64,000 nucleotides of DNA from Alectoria sarmentosa (taxonomy: Eukaryota > Ascomycota > Lecanoromycetes > Lecanorales > Parmeliaceae), in the NCBI GenBank assembly GCA_009733775.1, contig WOGZ01000185.1:1-64000 (forward strand). Direction: 5' to 3'. The translations under genes and the position numbers were made by a program. Positions within the stretch are counted from its first letter, which is position 1. Each line of letters starts with the position of its first letter. The notes beneath the pieces are model-generated. The model was not told the DNA's origin. It did no database searches and was given only the letters and a program-made list of their open reading frames with translations. This document shows, one piece after another, positions 12,409-24,543 of this stretch.

Positions 12409-12424
12409 GGTTATGAGTTCGGAA
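12409..12424 (+). promoter_or_regulatory. F primer binding site
   Basis: GGTTATGAGTTCGGAA directly follows the LTR. GGTTATGAG plus mutated CC is complementary to the anticodon arm of initiator tRNA-Met. This is the least altered primer site in the window. Confidence 0.65.
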
Positions 12425-12849
12425 TCGCAGGGCATTCGTTTAATTAGTTATTTATTTATTATTTATGAATTAATTGATTTATCAATTAAACGTATAAGAC
12501 TCATTAGGTTTTTAAAAGTTGAATCGCAATGTCAAATTTAAGCGGTAGAACAATTATTCACTTTGCGATAATTGCGCAATAATCTTTTTAAATTTATTCA
12601 TTACACGTAATCATTTTTGTTGGTAATTCGTGTTTTGAACATGTATTTGATTTAATTCAACGGTTTATTTATGTGATAATCGTAAGTGATAAATCGTGGG
12701 GCGTTGATTGCAATTTGTTTTTAAAGGATTACGATTAATTATTTATCAATTTCAGTTTTTAAGCGATGAGTTATATTTATAACGCAATAATCGAATAACT
12801 TTTAAGAGATCGTTTGATTTTGTAAATCATTATAATTTTTTATTTAAAG

Positions 12850-14000
12850 AATAAAGAGATTGAGATTGAGTTTAATCAAACGCGCATTATTTTCATCAAT
12901 CGGTTAAACGTCATTAAATAATGTCATTTCGTTATTTATGAAATTTATAATAAATGAAAAGAGGTCGCAAATACGTTGCAAACTTTGTTTCACGATTGTT
13001 ATTATGACATTAATTATCAAATTGTTTCTAATGAAACATCAAATTAAAATTAATCAAGTTAAAGTTAATAACGATAACGAATCGCTCATAACAATGAGCA
13101 TTTTATCGCAAAACACGATTTTTGTTATATTAACGATCGCTATCATATCAACGATTTTAATATTAATTACGATTAAAAAAGAACATAAAAGATTCTTGAA
13201 TATCTCTTTTGATTTTGAATTATTAAAAAATTCAATTATATTCATTAATCATATTTTTCATCGAAATAAATTTAAACGTCTTAAATATTCTTTTCCTTTT
13301 TTTATAAATCAAGATAAATTTAGACGTTTTCGCAATTTCACGTTTATTATATTTTCAAACATTTTTTAAAAAGAACTTCGAGCTCAATTTAAAAGAGCTC
13401 GATCGATAAAATGCATTTTCAAATACGACTTTTTTTTTTATAATCAAACATTAAATAAAATTTATCGTTAATTCAAAACGCGCCCGAAAAGCAAAAGGCG
13501 CGATTACGTATTTATTTATTTATTTAATAACATTATTAATTTTGATATTTTTATTCGCGAATCTTTTCTCGAATCAATTAATAATGAGAATCTTTTTGAA
13601 AGTATTGTTCAATTTATTGAATTTAATTCTTTCATTAACATTCAAATTCTTTATATTTTTAATAACATATTAAAATCATTATCATTATCAAGATATTCGA
13701 AAAAATCGTCGATGTGAAATTTAATAACGATTTTTCGCTTCATATCAAGAAATTTGAAAAATTCGAAGATTTTCAAATATAATCTCGAAAGATATAACAA
13801 TTTTTTATGTTATAACGTCTCATTAAATTCATCAAAATGAAATAAAATAAGACTTTCGTTATATTTATCATTTTTGAAAACATTTTATTTAACGAGTTTA
13901 TAATAATAATCGATATCGTCAAAAAAAAACGAGTTAAATAAGATTTAAAGCATAAATTTTACATCAACATCATCAAAAATCGTTTTGAAAATAATTTATT
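12850..14000 (+). pseudogene. Copia gag region (F), undeciphered frame
   Basis: By position after the leader this is gag. An open stretch at 12938-13369 exists, but its translation is rich in Ile/Phe and probably out of frame. The same DNA is present in E0 on the minus strand (31090-31500), with stops in different places. I could not find a confident gag motif, so only location and copy conservation support the call. Confidence 0.4.
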
Positions 14001-14258
14001 TATGAATCATAAAAATGAGATCAATGCGCACGTTTTATAAAATATCATTTATAAAAATAATAAATTTAAAGCTTTCGATACATTTAATAATTTATATCAT
14101 TAATTATTCAAATTAAATTTTGATTAATGCAAAAATGTAATTAACTTTGTCGTTCGTCTTAAAAACATTCATAATAACATTATTAATTTATCATTTAAAT
14201 TGAAATTAAAAATCATTTTTTTATATTTTTTTTATATGAGTTTGAATAAAACGAATAA

Positions 14259-14456
14259 TGTTATGGTTGCTTGTTAGGCAGCTTGGCATTCAACATAGCG
14301 TAGCTTTTTTAGCATAGAGAATAGAAGAATCATCACACACTTAATGATATGACTTATTTTTCTATTTTCTTTTGTTTTTTTGTTTTCGCATATCAGGAAG
14401 GTCATTTCGTGATATAAAAATTTCATTCCTATCGAAAATTTTGCCAATTGATAACA
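14259..14456 (+). repeat. Gypsy-3 5' LTR
   Basis: Begins TGTTATGGTTGCTTG and ends ATTTTGCCA. It aligns along its length with 24356-24543, including CAACATAGCGTA and TCATCACACA. The sequence just inside, ATTGATAACAACATT, sits where a primer site should be; I could not assign the tRNA. Confidence 0.9.
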
Positions 14457-17279
14457 ACATTAAATGTTCGTTTTAATGTTATCAATTTCAAACATCAATT
14501 CTCCGACATAATCATTAATTTTTAAACATTAAAATTCTTTTTTATTGAAATCGAATTTCAAAACGAGCATTTTTCGTTTCAATTTTCATTTTATTTTATA
14601 TTAGATTTTCTTTTATATTGAATTCTTTTTTATATTGAATTTCATATTTCAAATTTCGGATTTCGAACTTCGAACCTCGAATCGAGATCGAATTATCGAT
14701 TTTCATAATTTGAGACGATTATGTGAAACAAATGTTTTTCATTTTTTTTATCGAAGAAAATTTCTTTTATAACTCTTTTTCTCAATTCATTATATTTTTA
14801 TATTTAAAATATCGAATTTCATTTTTATTTTAAATTTTATATCTCAAAAAATTATTATTCTCGCTTTTCAATTTGAAAACTTTTTTTAAAATGAACACGT
14901 TTTCACGAATCTTTTCAATTAAAACGTTTATCGATTTATATTTCAAATCGTGAAAGATAATTTCAAATCTTTAAAGATTAATAAAAACGTTATAAATTTT
15001 TCTATCGACGAACGTGTCAAAATTCGATTAACGTTTTTAAAATCCCATTTTTAATCGTCGAATTAAATAATTAATTGATCTTCTCTACGAATTATTTTTC
15101 GAACATTTGATTAAAAAATTCGAATTTTTAAAGACTTTAAAATTCATTTTCGATAAAAATAACGTTTTATATTTCTCTTATTGTCTCATTTATCAAAACA
15201 ATCATTTAAAAAAAAAGCAAAATAATTTTTGAGAATCTATTTAATAACGATTTCACATTTGAATTTATTCACTTTATCGAAGGAATTTTCGACAATTTAT
15301 TTAATAACGATTTCACATTTAAATTTATTCATTTTAACGAAATGATTATTTTTGATATGAGAAATTCGATTCTTTAAGAAAAAGAACGACGTTAATTTAC
15401 ATTTACATCAAGACGTTTTATTCTTTCACTCTTTTCGTTAATAATTCGAAAATCTAAATCATTCTCTGCATTTTTTTTATTTTTTGATAATTTGAAATTT
15501 CCTTTTTTTTCGTCGAAAAGAGTTATTTTTAACAAAATGATCGAAAATAATAATGATTTTGACGAGTTCCGTAATTTCTTTAATATCGATTTTTTCAATT
15601 TCAATAATAATCGTATTTTTATTTAGAATCAATCAGAGAATTTCGGATAAGGAAACATAATGAGATTTTTATCTTTTATTCCTTTAGAAATAAATTTTAT
15701 TATGTGATAAACAATGTTATAAATTATGCAAATAACCTTAAATAACCTTTAATTTATATTCGATTTAATAAACTTTTTTAAATCGCAAGGATCTTAAAAA
15801 CCTTTTAAATAAATTTAAAAAAATTTTGAAAAAAATTTTCATGTTTTCGATTTGAAATTCTTTTATTTAAATTTAAAAGAATTTTATGATATTAATGACA
15901 TTATCTTTATAAATAAGAAAAACATATATCGAAAAATATATTTCTTTTATCGACGAATAAAAGATTATGTTATAATTAAAAAAAAGAATATCGTGCGAGT
16001 AAATCTTTTCATTTATTTTCATAAAACGATATTTTTTTGATAATTAAACATTCTTTTTCAAAATGAAAAGAATATTATGATGTAATTATAAATAAAATTC
16101 AAAAGAACACTCATTCGCTTATAAAAAAGATTCAAAATCTCGATGTTTTTAATATTAAATCAATTTATCAAATAAATATACATTTTCGTTAACGTTAAAA
16201 ATAAAAAAGATTTCGCAAATTATGTATAAAACGTTTTCAAATATATAATACAAATAAGGATTTTCGATGAACATGTATAAATTATTTGAATATAAAATTA
16301 TTTGAACGTGAATTTACAAGTTTCGATATCTTCTTTAACTTTTTTAATCATATTTCGACAATTCACGAAAAAGCTTAACAATAAAAAAAAACTTTGATAT
16401 CGCATTTATTAATAAAAGAAAACATAATATAAAAATGTATAAAAAGAAATTTGAAAACGAAATAAAGAAAAAGATTAAAAGTGAAATCGAGAATAATGAT
16501 TTAATAAAGATAAATCTTTATTTAAAAAAAAATAAGATGAATATTAAAAAGCGTTATAACGATTTTATTTTCCTTCACGTTTTTTCATAATGTCGAGTTT
16601 TTGTGAATTCGATGCTCATATTTATTAATCGATATCGTTATATTCGATTTATGAAAATTAATAATAATCGAATTTTTTTATATATTCTCAATACGTTTAA
16701 TAAGTTTATGATTTTCAATAATAAACATCAAATGAATAAACAAAAGCTTATTTATAATCGAATCAATCTTCTTTTTCTTAAATTATATAAACGTAAATAT
16801 CAAAATTTATATCATCGCTCGTACAATCAAGAAACGCTTTATTCGCTTTAAAATAATCATTAATAATTACGATAAAAAATGCTCAATCGAATAATTATCG
16901 TCAAAATTATGAAAACAATTATGCGAACCGTGATAATCGACCTTTTTATTAACAGAGATCGTATAACGAGAATCAAAGATTATATGAAAATTAAAAATCA
17001 TATAAAAATAAAAAATTTATGAAGATGTCGCCTTTCAAGGTTTCTTAAAAAACATATTTTAACGATTTTCTTAACGAGAATTATGATTTTGAGGATTATT
17101 ATAAAGATATTAATTATTAAAATTCTTACATATATTATGAAAATGAAAAATAATTTCACGATACGAATAAAGAGACTTTTATTAAAAAAAAAAAAGATCT
17201 TAAAAATAATGAAATCAATGTTAAATTCGTATTCGTAACGTATTATGTCATTATTAAAAAAAAAAAAAAACAATCTTAA

Positions 17280-17340
17280 TGTCGTATTTGCAAAAAGGAC
17301 TTTTTTTTAAACAATTTATTACACGTTTATATTAAAATCA
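17280..17340 (+). pseudogene. Gag-type zinc finger (gypsy-3)
   Basis: The frame reads CRICKKDFFLNNLLHVYIK. This fits the finger found between gag and protease of many fungal chromoviruses, CRxC.x.F.SNNxLHxHLR. Both Cys and the first His are present. The second His position is Tyr, which one C-to-T change (CAT/CAC to TAT/TAC) would produce. The related gypsy-2 finger has lost the other His instead. Confidence 0.7.
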
Positions 17341-17749
17341 AATCTTATTCTCGAAAACATTTTCAAAAAAATTTTGATTTTCAAAAGCATTTTCAAAAAA
17401 TTTTAATTTTTCGAAGAAATTTGAAATCGTTTTTATAATCATAAATTCAAAATTATTATATATAATCAAATCTTCGATATTATTTTCTCCTATTTCCGAC
17501 ATAATTTTTCGATTATAACATTATTTTATAAAATTGATGAATTTCATAATGAAAACGTCGTTAAAATTTAAATGTTTAAATATGAGATATTTTATAAACA
17601 TAATTAATAAATTTTTCTTAAAAAAATTATTTTTCGAATTCAAATTGAACAAACATGAAATTTTAATAACTTTATAAGAAATTGATTTTAATAAACATTT
17701 CATTAATGAATAATTTAATTTTTTATTTTTTATGAAAGAAGAAAGCGAT

Positions 17750-17920
17750 AAAATCTCAATCTTTATAAAATTTATCAAAGATATTCACATAATAAATAAT
17801 TTAAAAACGAATCTTTTGATTAATATGAATATTTTCGATTTTAAAAACGTAATTATTAATATTTCAAAAAAGAAGATAATTTTCACAAAATGCGAAAATG
17901 TCATCGTTTTTATTTAAATT
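17750..17920 (+). pseudogene. Retropepsin-type protease remnant (gypsy-3)
   Basis: The frame contains DIHIINNLKTNLLINMNIF, then KNVIINISKKKI and TKCENVIVFI. In fungal chromoviruses the protease C-terminal part has D.HLVD.LKANLLIG.D..GPE..VID...K.A.I.SC...VPI. The match covers about 50 residues with no stop. The catalytic Asp block upstream was not recovered. The protease matures the polyprotein. Confidence 0.7.
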
Positions 17921-18639
17921 ATCGTTTGAAACAATGTTTAAATTCGAAGAATCGTACGCTCGAAACGCAAACAAATGATTTCATTTAAAACGATGAAAAT
18001 CGTAAACATTTTTTTACGCGATAAAGATCCTCTTCTCAATCAAAACTTTATTTTTAAATCAAAAATGAAAAAAATATATTCTCATTTCGTGAACGCAAAT
18101 TTTGATTTTATAAATATTCGAAATAATTTTATATATTCGCTTTTGATTTTTCGTCGTTAAAAAATGAACATTATCATAAAATATAAAATCTAAAAAGTTA
18201 TTAAATTGATTTAAAAAGTCATTCTTTGATAATAAAGATCTTTAAAAACAAAAAACTTATAATTGCGAAATTCACGAATCTATTAAATTCGAAATTAACA
18301 TTTGAAAAAATCTTAATCGATTTTTCTTTGAAGATTCAATTTTTAAACGAAATAATGATTTATAATAAATAAAAATATGTGAATGTTATATATCGAATCG
18401 TAAAGAAAAATCTTAAAATTTGAAAAAATATCGAAAATATGATCGATTTATTCGAATTCGAATAAATGTAAATGTTTATTATTATAAATTAACAATTCTC
18501 GATAGCGAAATTAAAAAATAAAATATATTTATTTATTCCCGAAGTCAAAAAGTTAATAAACGAAAAGTTTGATAAGATGTATTTATAAAAAAAAATGAAT
18601 TAATTAATAAAACTTACATCTTTTACCTTTTCGATTTTT

Positions 18640-19275
18640 ATGATTTATAAAATCGTTTATATTAATTTAAAAAAGATTTCGAAACGAAAAGAAAAAGTAA
18701 TTGTGAATATTCGAAAATTAAATAAGATTATTATTTTAAATAATCATTCAATTCCGCTTCAAAAAAACATCGTCACTTTTATTTAAAAATGTAATTTCAT
18801 TAACGTGATCGATTATAATAAATAATTTCATTTATTTTTAATCAAAAAGAATTATCGTTAACGTTTCATTATTATATTTTATAAGAAATCAAAACATTTT
18901 AATATCGCAATAATGAAATTTAAAAATTCTATTTCTTACGTATAAAGGAAAATGAACGAATTTTTATATTAATATCATTATTTCGCAAAATGTTATATCG
19001 ATAATATAATTATTTTTTCGCGAATAGCGAAAAAACATTTCGAGCATTTAAAAACGATTTTTCGATTTTTCGCGAAATTGAAGATCACTTTTAAGCTCAA
19101 AAAATCTTATTTAAAATATTTATTCGTTATTTTATTAAATCAAAAAATAAATGATTTTGAATTTATAATTATTAAGAAAAAAATCATCGCGATCAAAAAA
19201 ATGTGTTTTTCAAAAACATTAAAAGATTTAAAAATTTATATGAGAATAACGAATTGATTACGAAGGAATATGTGA
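18640..19275 (+). pseudogene. Ty3/gypsy reverse transcriptase remnant (gypsy-3)
   Basis: Blocks in order: VIVNIRKLNKIIILNNHSIP (from VVVDIRGLN....YPLP), then INVIDYNK (from ITVIDA..FFYQW), FNIAIMKFKNSISYV (from FNVAVMGYKNSPAYVQR), the catalytic segment YIDNIIIFSRIAKKHFEHL, and KTLKDLKIYM (from RTL.ALETYLGLTGWLR). The catalytic box is YIDN, so its second Asp is Asn. Stops occur at FIY*WR-like and Gln positions. Homologous to the gypsy-2 reverse transcriptase at 48700-49310. Confidence 0.9.
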
Positions 19276-19479
19276 TATTTCGTTTAAATCTTCGAATTAT
19301 TATAACGCTTAAAGATTAAACTTTTTAAACGTTTATTTATATAAAAAGATCGAATTCGAAAAAAATATGTTAAAAGCATTAAAATAATTCTTATTAAAAA
19401 AAAGGAAGAGATTTTCGAAGTTTTTTAAAAAATCTTAATCACGAAAATTTATTTTCATTATTATAATTTGATACGTTAA

Positions 19480-19970
19480 TTTTATATTGATCTCGACGAA
19501 TTTAAAAAATATGAATTCAAAGTAATTTTGTATCACGTTTTCGATAATTCTTAAAGAAATTTTTTTTCAAAAATCGATATTCAATTTATTATGTTTTTAT
19601 TAAAACTTTTGAATTTTGCGAAATTGAAATATTGATTTATAAAATTGAAAATCGTAATTTTGATATGAATGTTAAAGAAGATTCTTTATATGTTAAATCA
19701 AAAATTCGAAAAAAAGATGATCATCTTCACGAATCATTTTGTTATCATAAATATTATATAATAAATTACACTTTTCTTTTCGTTTTCGAATCGAATAAAT
19801 TTACGATTTATACGAGTTTTTTAATACGTTTTACAATTCAATTTAAATGTGCGATAAAGATTTGAAAAATAAAACGTGATTTTAAATGTTTTTTTTAGGT
19901 TTTTTCATAAGCGAAAAAAGAGATACGAAATTAACGAATTCAACGTATTTAATGAAATTAATATTTATGT
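19480..19970 (+). pseudogene. Ty3/gypsy RNase H and linker remnant (gypsy-3)
   Basis: The frame reads DLDEFKKYEFKVILYHVFDN, then KLLNFAKLKY followed by a stop and FIKLKIVILI followed by a stop and MLKKI. The stops replace the two Trp of RYWPTELEIA..VW.LRKI. Further on NLRFIRVF, then YVLQFNLNV and NVILNVFFRF follow; these fit LNLRLVRAS.YL.QF.LDVRH.PGK.H.VPDALSRL. The conversion of TGG to TGA at conserved Trp codons is direct evidence of G-to-A mutation. Confidence 0.88.
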
Positions 19971-20039
19971 TTTTATTTTAACGAAAATGTTTGAAAATTA
20001 TCGATTTAAACTTAAAAAAGCGTATAAAAAAAACAAAAA

Positions 20040-21105
20040 ATGATTTAAGATTTATAAATTCTTATTATGAGAAAGGGATCGTCTTTTGAAAAACGAAAAA
20101 TTCGTGAAAATAATGAAACTTTCAAACATTTAATTCGTATAACGAAAAAAACTCGTTTATTATCGCGATTTATTCAATTTTAAAAAACGTCTTTATATTC
20201 TCAAAAATGAAACAAAAAATGTTTAAATTAACATATGATTTTCAAAATCACGACGACTTTCATAGAATTTATAAACGAATCATCGAAAATTATTATATGA
20301 GATATTTGATTTAAAGACTTAAGAAATATATATTGCATTGTTCATAATGTTAATTAAATCAAATCATTAAACACGCGTTTTATAAATCTCTGAAATCGAT
20401 AATAATTTCGTTTATAAGTTTTTATATAATCACGATAAATTTCATTTTGATTCTTTTTTCTTTAAAAAACGAAAACGACGTTTTAATAAATATAATATGC
20501 AAATTCTCGAAAAAGATAATGAGCGTTATCGAAAAGATAATTTGAAACGCAATAAAATAAGCGATAACGTTATTGAAAATTCTTATAAATTGAGAAATTT
20601 CGCGAATCATTATTTCGAATCGCGATTCGAAATTCCTTTCCGATTTTTAAAAAGTCATTTTCATTATTTTGAAAATTGAATTAATGATTTTCATAATTTA
20701 TTATTTATAAATTAACGAATAATTTAAAAGAATTAATCAAATTATAAAGATTATATTACATTTTTATATTATTTATCATTTTGACATTTCGTGAAATAAG
20801 TTTTTTATTATTTTAAAAGAAATCTTAAACAATTCAATTAATGTCTTAACAGAAAAAATTATTAATGAAATCGTTTATAAAATGAAATTGAATAACGAAA
20901 TAAATATTAATAACGTCGTTATTAAGAAGCAAATCGATGTGATCGATGATAAAAATCGAAATCGTTAAAAAGCTATTAACTTTCTTGCTTTCGTCGTCGC
21001 GAAAATAAAAATCAAATATAATAAAAAATATAAGTTTTTGATTATAAAATTTGATAATAAAATATATATAAAATTTTATCACGAATATAAATTTCTTAAA
21101 TTAAA
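20040..21105 (+). pseudogene. Ty3/gypsy integrase remnant (gypsy-3)
   Basis: Blocks in order: FQNHDDFHRIYKRIIENYYM (zinc-binding HH region, from H.DG.H.GF.RTYERI...YY.), KKYILHC (from RYI.HCP.C), ITINFILILF (from TIDFIL.LP), INIICKFSKKI (from .TIVCKFSKR), RIIISNRDSKFLSDF (second catalytic Asp, from I.SDRD.KFLS.FW), RINQIIKIILHFYI (from RTNQTVEIALR.Y), VLNNSIN and NEIVYKMKLNN. About 250 residues of the core are traceable, with several stops at Trp/Gln sites. Confidence 0.9.
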
Positions 21106-21109
21106 AAAT

Positions 21110-21560
21110 ATTAAATTATTCAATTAAAAAACGAGATCTTTTCAAATTCTCAAACAATAAAGAAATTTAATTTATGAATTGAAACTTTCGAAGATTTAAA
21201 AGATTTATTTAATTTTTTCGATTATTATGCTCGAATTCATATTAAAAAAAAAAGATTTATATCGAAAATCGAGAGAAGAAGATCAAAAATCGATAATCGA
21301 TAAAAACGAATTAACGATTAAAGATAAACATGAAATTGAAAAATTCATCCATCGATAAAAGATTTATTCGCGAAATAAGAGTTCACGTTAAAAAAAAAAG
21401 ATCGTATAATATTTAATAAAATGAAAAAATTGAGAATCGATTTATAATGTTTAATATGATATAAAAGATCTCGATAAAACGAAAAAATTTATAAAGAATT
21501 ATGATCGAAAATATAAAAAGATTTCGATGAAAAAGTTTCGAAAAAAAAGGGATAAAAATT
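21110..21560 (+). pseudogene. Integrase C-terminus with chromodomain-like tail (gypsy-3)
   Basis: The frame gives KTRSFQILKQ, a stop, RNLIYELKLSKI (from GPF.IL.RVG..AY.L.LP) and IIMLEFILKKKDLY (from SIAQLEPAP...DPY). A HEIEKFIHR segment near 21330 resembles the start of a chromodomain (YEVERIL..R). The chromodomain itself is much less clear than in gypsy-2 (58400-58625). In chromoviruses this tail binds modified histones and steers insertion to heterochromatin. Confidence 0.5.
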
Positions 21561-24355
21561 CTTTAAAAGATGTCGAAAAAAATATCAAAATTATAAAATC
21601 TTAATCCTTTTCCGTCAAATTGAACGTTAAAAAAAATAATAAAGATTTATGAATTTAAATCTTTATAAATAAAAAGATAAGGTTTTCAATTACGAAAACT
21701 TATTTAACGCACATATTATTATTGTTTGAATGATGTTCAAAATCGAAAAAATTTTATTTTGAAAATTAACATCTTTTTATCTCGCAATTCATTTCACTTC
21801 TTTTTTAATAAACACATTTCATATAATTTATATTTTGATCTTATAATTTCATAAATTTAAATTAAAATTGCGAAATTTATTTTAATTTCTCGTCAATTTT
21901 CGTCTCGATTAATTCAAATAATTATTTTAATTTCTTATTAATCTTCGTTTCGATTAATTTAAATAACAATTTTGAATTGAAACGTAAGCAAAATAAATTG
22001 AATTTTTTATTAATCGAATATTATTTATAAACATCATATTTTAAAATTACGAAAACGTAATTTCAAGAAGCGATAAATTTAAAAAAGTTTTTTGTTAATA
22101 AACGATTCGTTAAAAAAGAAACAGCGAATTTCATTGTTTGAAAAATTGTTTTTTAAAATTAAATCAAACGCATTTTAAATCATTATTTTGATTATGAATT
22201 CATTTTGAAAGAAATCGTTTTTATTATTAATCAAATCAGATTTAAATAATAAAAAGATTCGATTATTGATTAATTTTAATACGAAAACATTCTTTTCTCG
22301 ATATTGAATTGCAATGTCCGAAAATCGCTTTTCACATTTCACATCTTTTCACGCATTAAAAAAATCAAAAACTTAAAATTTCTTTTTCAAAATAATCTTT
22401 ATAATCGTTTTGATCCGCTTTTTAAATTGTTAATCGATATTTTTTTTTTATATAACATTGATTACGAAAAAAGATATATAAACGATTTTTTAATAAAAAT
22501 TATAATGAAAAATAAGAGAGCGAGAAATAAGAAAAAAAAAAAAACGATGAAAAAAGTTTAATTTATAATTTCATAAATGTTAAAGCGATAAATAAGAGAA
22601 AATTCAACGACGTTAAAATATTATTATGATGAATCGTTATCGAATATTAATAAATCTTTGAATAAAGTAAACGTAAATGATATAAAATTATTTTCATTAA
22701 TCGATTTAAATTTGTTCGACGTTTGAATAATGAAGATCATAAAATTGAATTTAATTGAGATTGAGCGAAAAGCCGCGTATCTCATAATTTTTCATAAATA
22801 TTTGAATTTTTTTTATTTATATAAAAGAAAAGCCTTTAAAGCGTTTAATAATTTCGAAAAATAATTTTATCAAATGATATTCAAAATTTATCAATTCTTT
22901 AACATTAAAAATATGAATGTTAATTTAAAACATAATGTCGTTTATATCATTAATAATGTATTATTAAATAAAAATCAAATAATTTATTAAAAACAAAAAT
23001 GCACGATTCAAAATAATGATTATAATTCGCGAATCGAGAATTCAAAAATCTTAAACATTAACATTGCGAATAAATCGATATTTCATTTAATAAAAGATTC
23101 AAATACATCATAAAAAATGTTTTTAAATATTATAATCAAATCTTTAAAAAATAAAAGAAAAATCGATGTTTTTGATTTAATTTCTAAAATCAAAAAATTC
23201 AAATCGGAATCGAATGCAATCTTTTTATTAAAGATCAAAAAGAATAATGAGAAAAACGATAATTTCGAGAAAAAAAAGAGCGAATTTATTGAATTCGAAA
23301 ACGAATTATAACGAGATCTCGTCGATGAAAAGAAAAAAAAACAAAATATTGAATTAAGAATAAATAATGTTTTAAAAATAACAACTTCGTTATAAGCAGT
23401 CGATTTTAACGACATAATCGAAAATTTCACAATCAAAATGAAAATAAGATCGTTAAATCCGAAATCAATTTTCGAAAAAATCATTTTAAAAGATCTTATT
23501 TCGAAATCGAAGAATAAAAAAATTAAATTTAAAAAAAAATTTTAAATTTTAAAATCGTTAATTGAGAATTTATATAAAACATTTTTTAAAACGATAAATC
23601 ACGTTCAATGAAAACATTTAATTTTATGAAACGTTAAATGAATTTTCGTATTCGAAAATCAAAAATTAAAACACGATGCGAAAGGAAATCTTTATTCAAA
23701 TACACAAAAAAAAACGCGCGACAATTAATAAGAGAAGATGAAGACGAAAAATTTTATTTTATATAAAATTTTGAAAAAAATCATTAAATCAATTAATTAA
23801 ATTGTTTAATAATTTAATAAAAAAAATCTTAAAATAATGAGAAGGATATTCGAATATAAAGATCGAAAAAAAAATCCTAAAGGTTTTAAAAAGTTTGAAT
23901 GATTAATTGATTTTGAAATCATTATAATCGACGAACATCGTATTACTTTTCAAAATATTCTCGAAATTCGTTTTATTATTTCGAATCTTTTATTATCAAA
24001 ACACATTTTCATTCATGTTCTCGCATTTGTTTTTTTAAATTCTTTAACGCTTTGATAAAGAGAGATAATTTCTTTATCTCGTTATATGCCTTTAATCAAA
24101 TTCTCGAATTCGAAAACATCGATAAATCTTATTTCAAGACATCAAATTTATTTCGTTCAATTTCGATTTCATTGAAATCGAAAAAATGAATTATTTTGAA
24201 ACACGTCAATCTTTTTTTTAAAATATCAGATCGTTCACGATTGAGAAAATCGTTAAAAAGAAAATTTTTTGTTAAAAGAAAATATAACAAAATGAGACGA
24301 TTAACAAGCGCATTGTCGTTTTCGAGGACGTAAAAGACTTTCAATAAAGAATAAT
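21560..24355. other. Gypsy-3 3' region, about 2.8 kb without recognised domains
   Basis: Between the chromodomain-like tail and the 3' LTR I find no pol domain. A plus-strand frame covers about 23115-23540 with a single stop at 23309. It reads as a charged, Lys/Glu-rich protein (LISKIKKFKSESNAIF, IIENFTIKMKIRSL). It could be a captured gene, a second element ORF or an older nested insertion. No LTR, TIR or target duplication was found inside this stretch. Confidence 0.45.
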
Positions 24356-24543
24356 TGTTATAATTGTTTGTTAAATAGTTTGATATTCAACATAGCGTAA
24401 TTTTTTTAGCATAAAGAATAAAAAAATCATCACACATTCAATAACATGATTTGTTTTTTTGTTTTCTTTTGTTCTTTTGTTTCCGCATATCAAAAAGACC
24501 ATTCCATAATATAGAAACCTCATTTCTATCGAAAACCTTGCCA
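24356..24543 (+). repeat. Gypsy-3 3' LTR
   Basis: Begins TGTTATAATTGTTTG and ends ACCTTGCCA. Differences from the 5' LTR are mostly transitions plus small gaps. It is followed by AATAAC, the target duplication, and then by F sequence. Confidence 0.9.

Larger units (their letters stand above)
12291..14258 (+). mobile_element. F copia element, 5' portion (LTR, leader, gag)
   Basis: Plus-strand copia element that continues at 24544 after the nested gypsy-3. The whole of F, with gypsy-3 removed, is about 6.97 kb. It is flanked by GTTTT at 12286-12290 and 29542-29546. The 5' part holds the LTR, primer site, a roughly 450 bp AT-rich leader with no readable gene, and the gag region. F inserted into E0 in the opposite orientation, and the two belong to the same family. 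Confidence 0.88.
14259..24543 (+). mobile_element. Gypsy-3: complete Ty3/gypsy chromovirus
   Basis: A 10,285 bp plus-strand element with LTRs of 198 and 188 bp, flanked by AATAA at 14254-14258 and 24544-24548. The empty target is visible in E0 (reverse strand near 12020). Recognisable order: gag region, C2H2-like zinc finger, protease, reverse transcriptase, RNase H, integrase, chromodomain-like tail. Every domain contains stops, mostly at expected Trp and Gln positions. Nothing recognisable was found in the gag half before 17280, which includes a repeated ATTTAATAACGATTTCACATTT motif at 15240-15320. The stretch after 21550 is described separately. Confidence 0.93.

Noticed and set aside
23083..23484. 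133-codon Phe/Ser-rich minus-strand frame
   Set aside because: The plus strand over the same bases is nearly open with a more protein-like charged composition, and gypsy-3 reads on plus. I treat the minus frame as a shadow.
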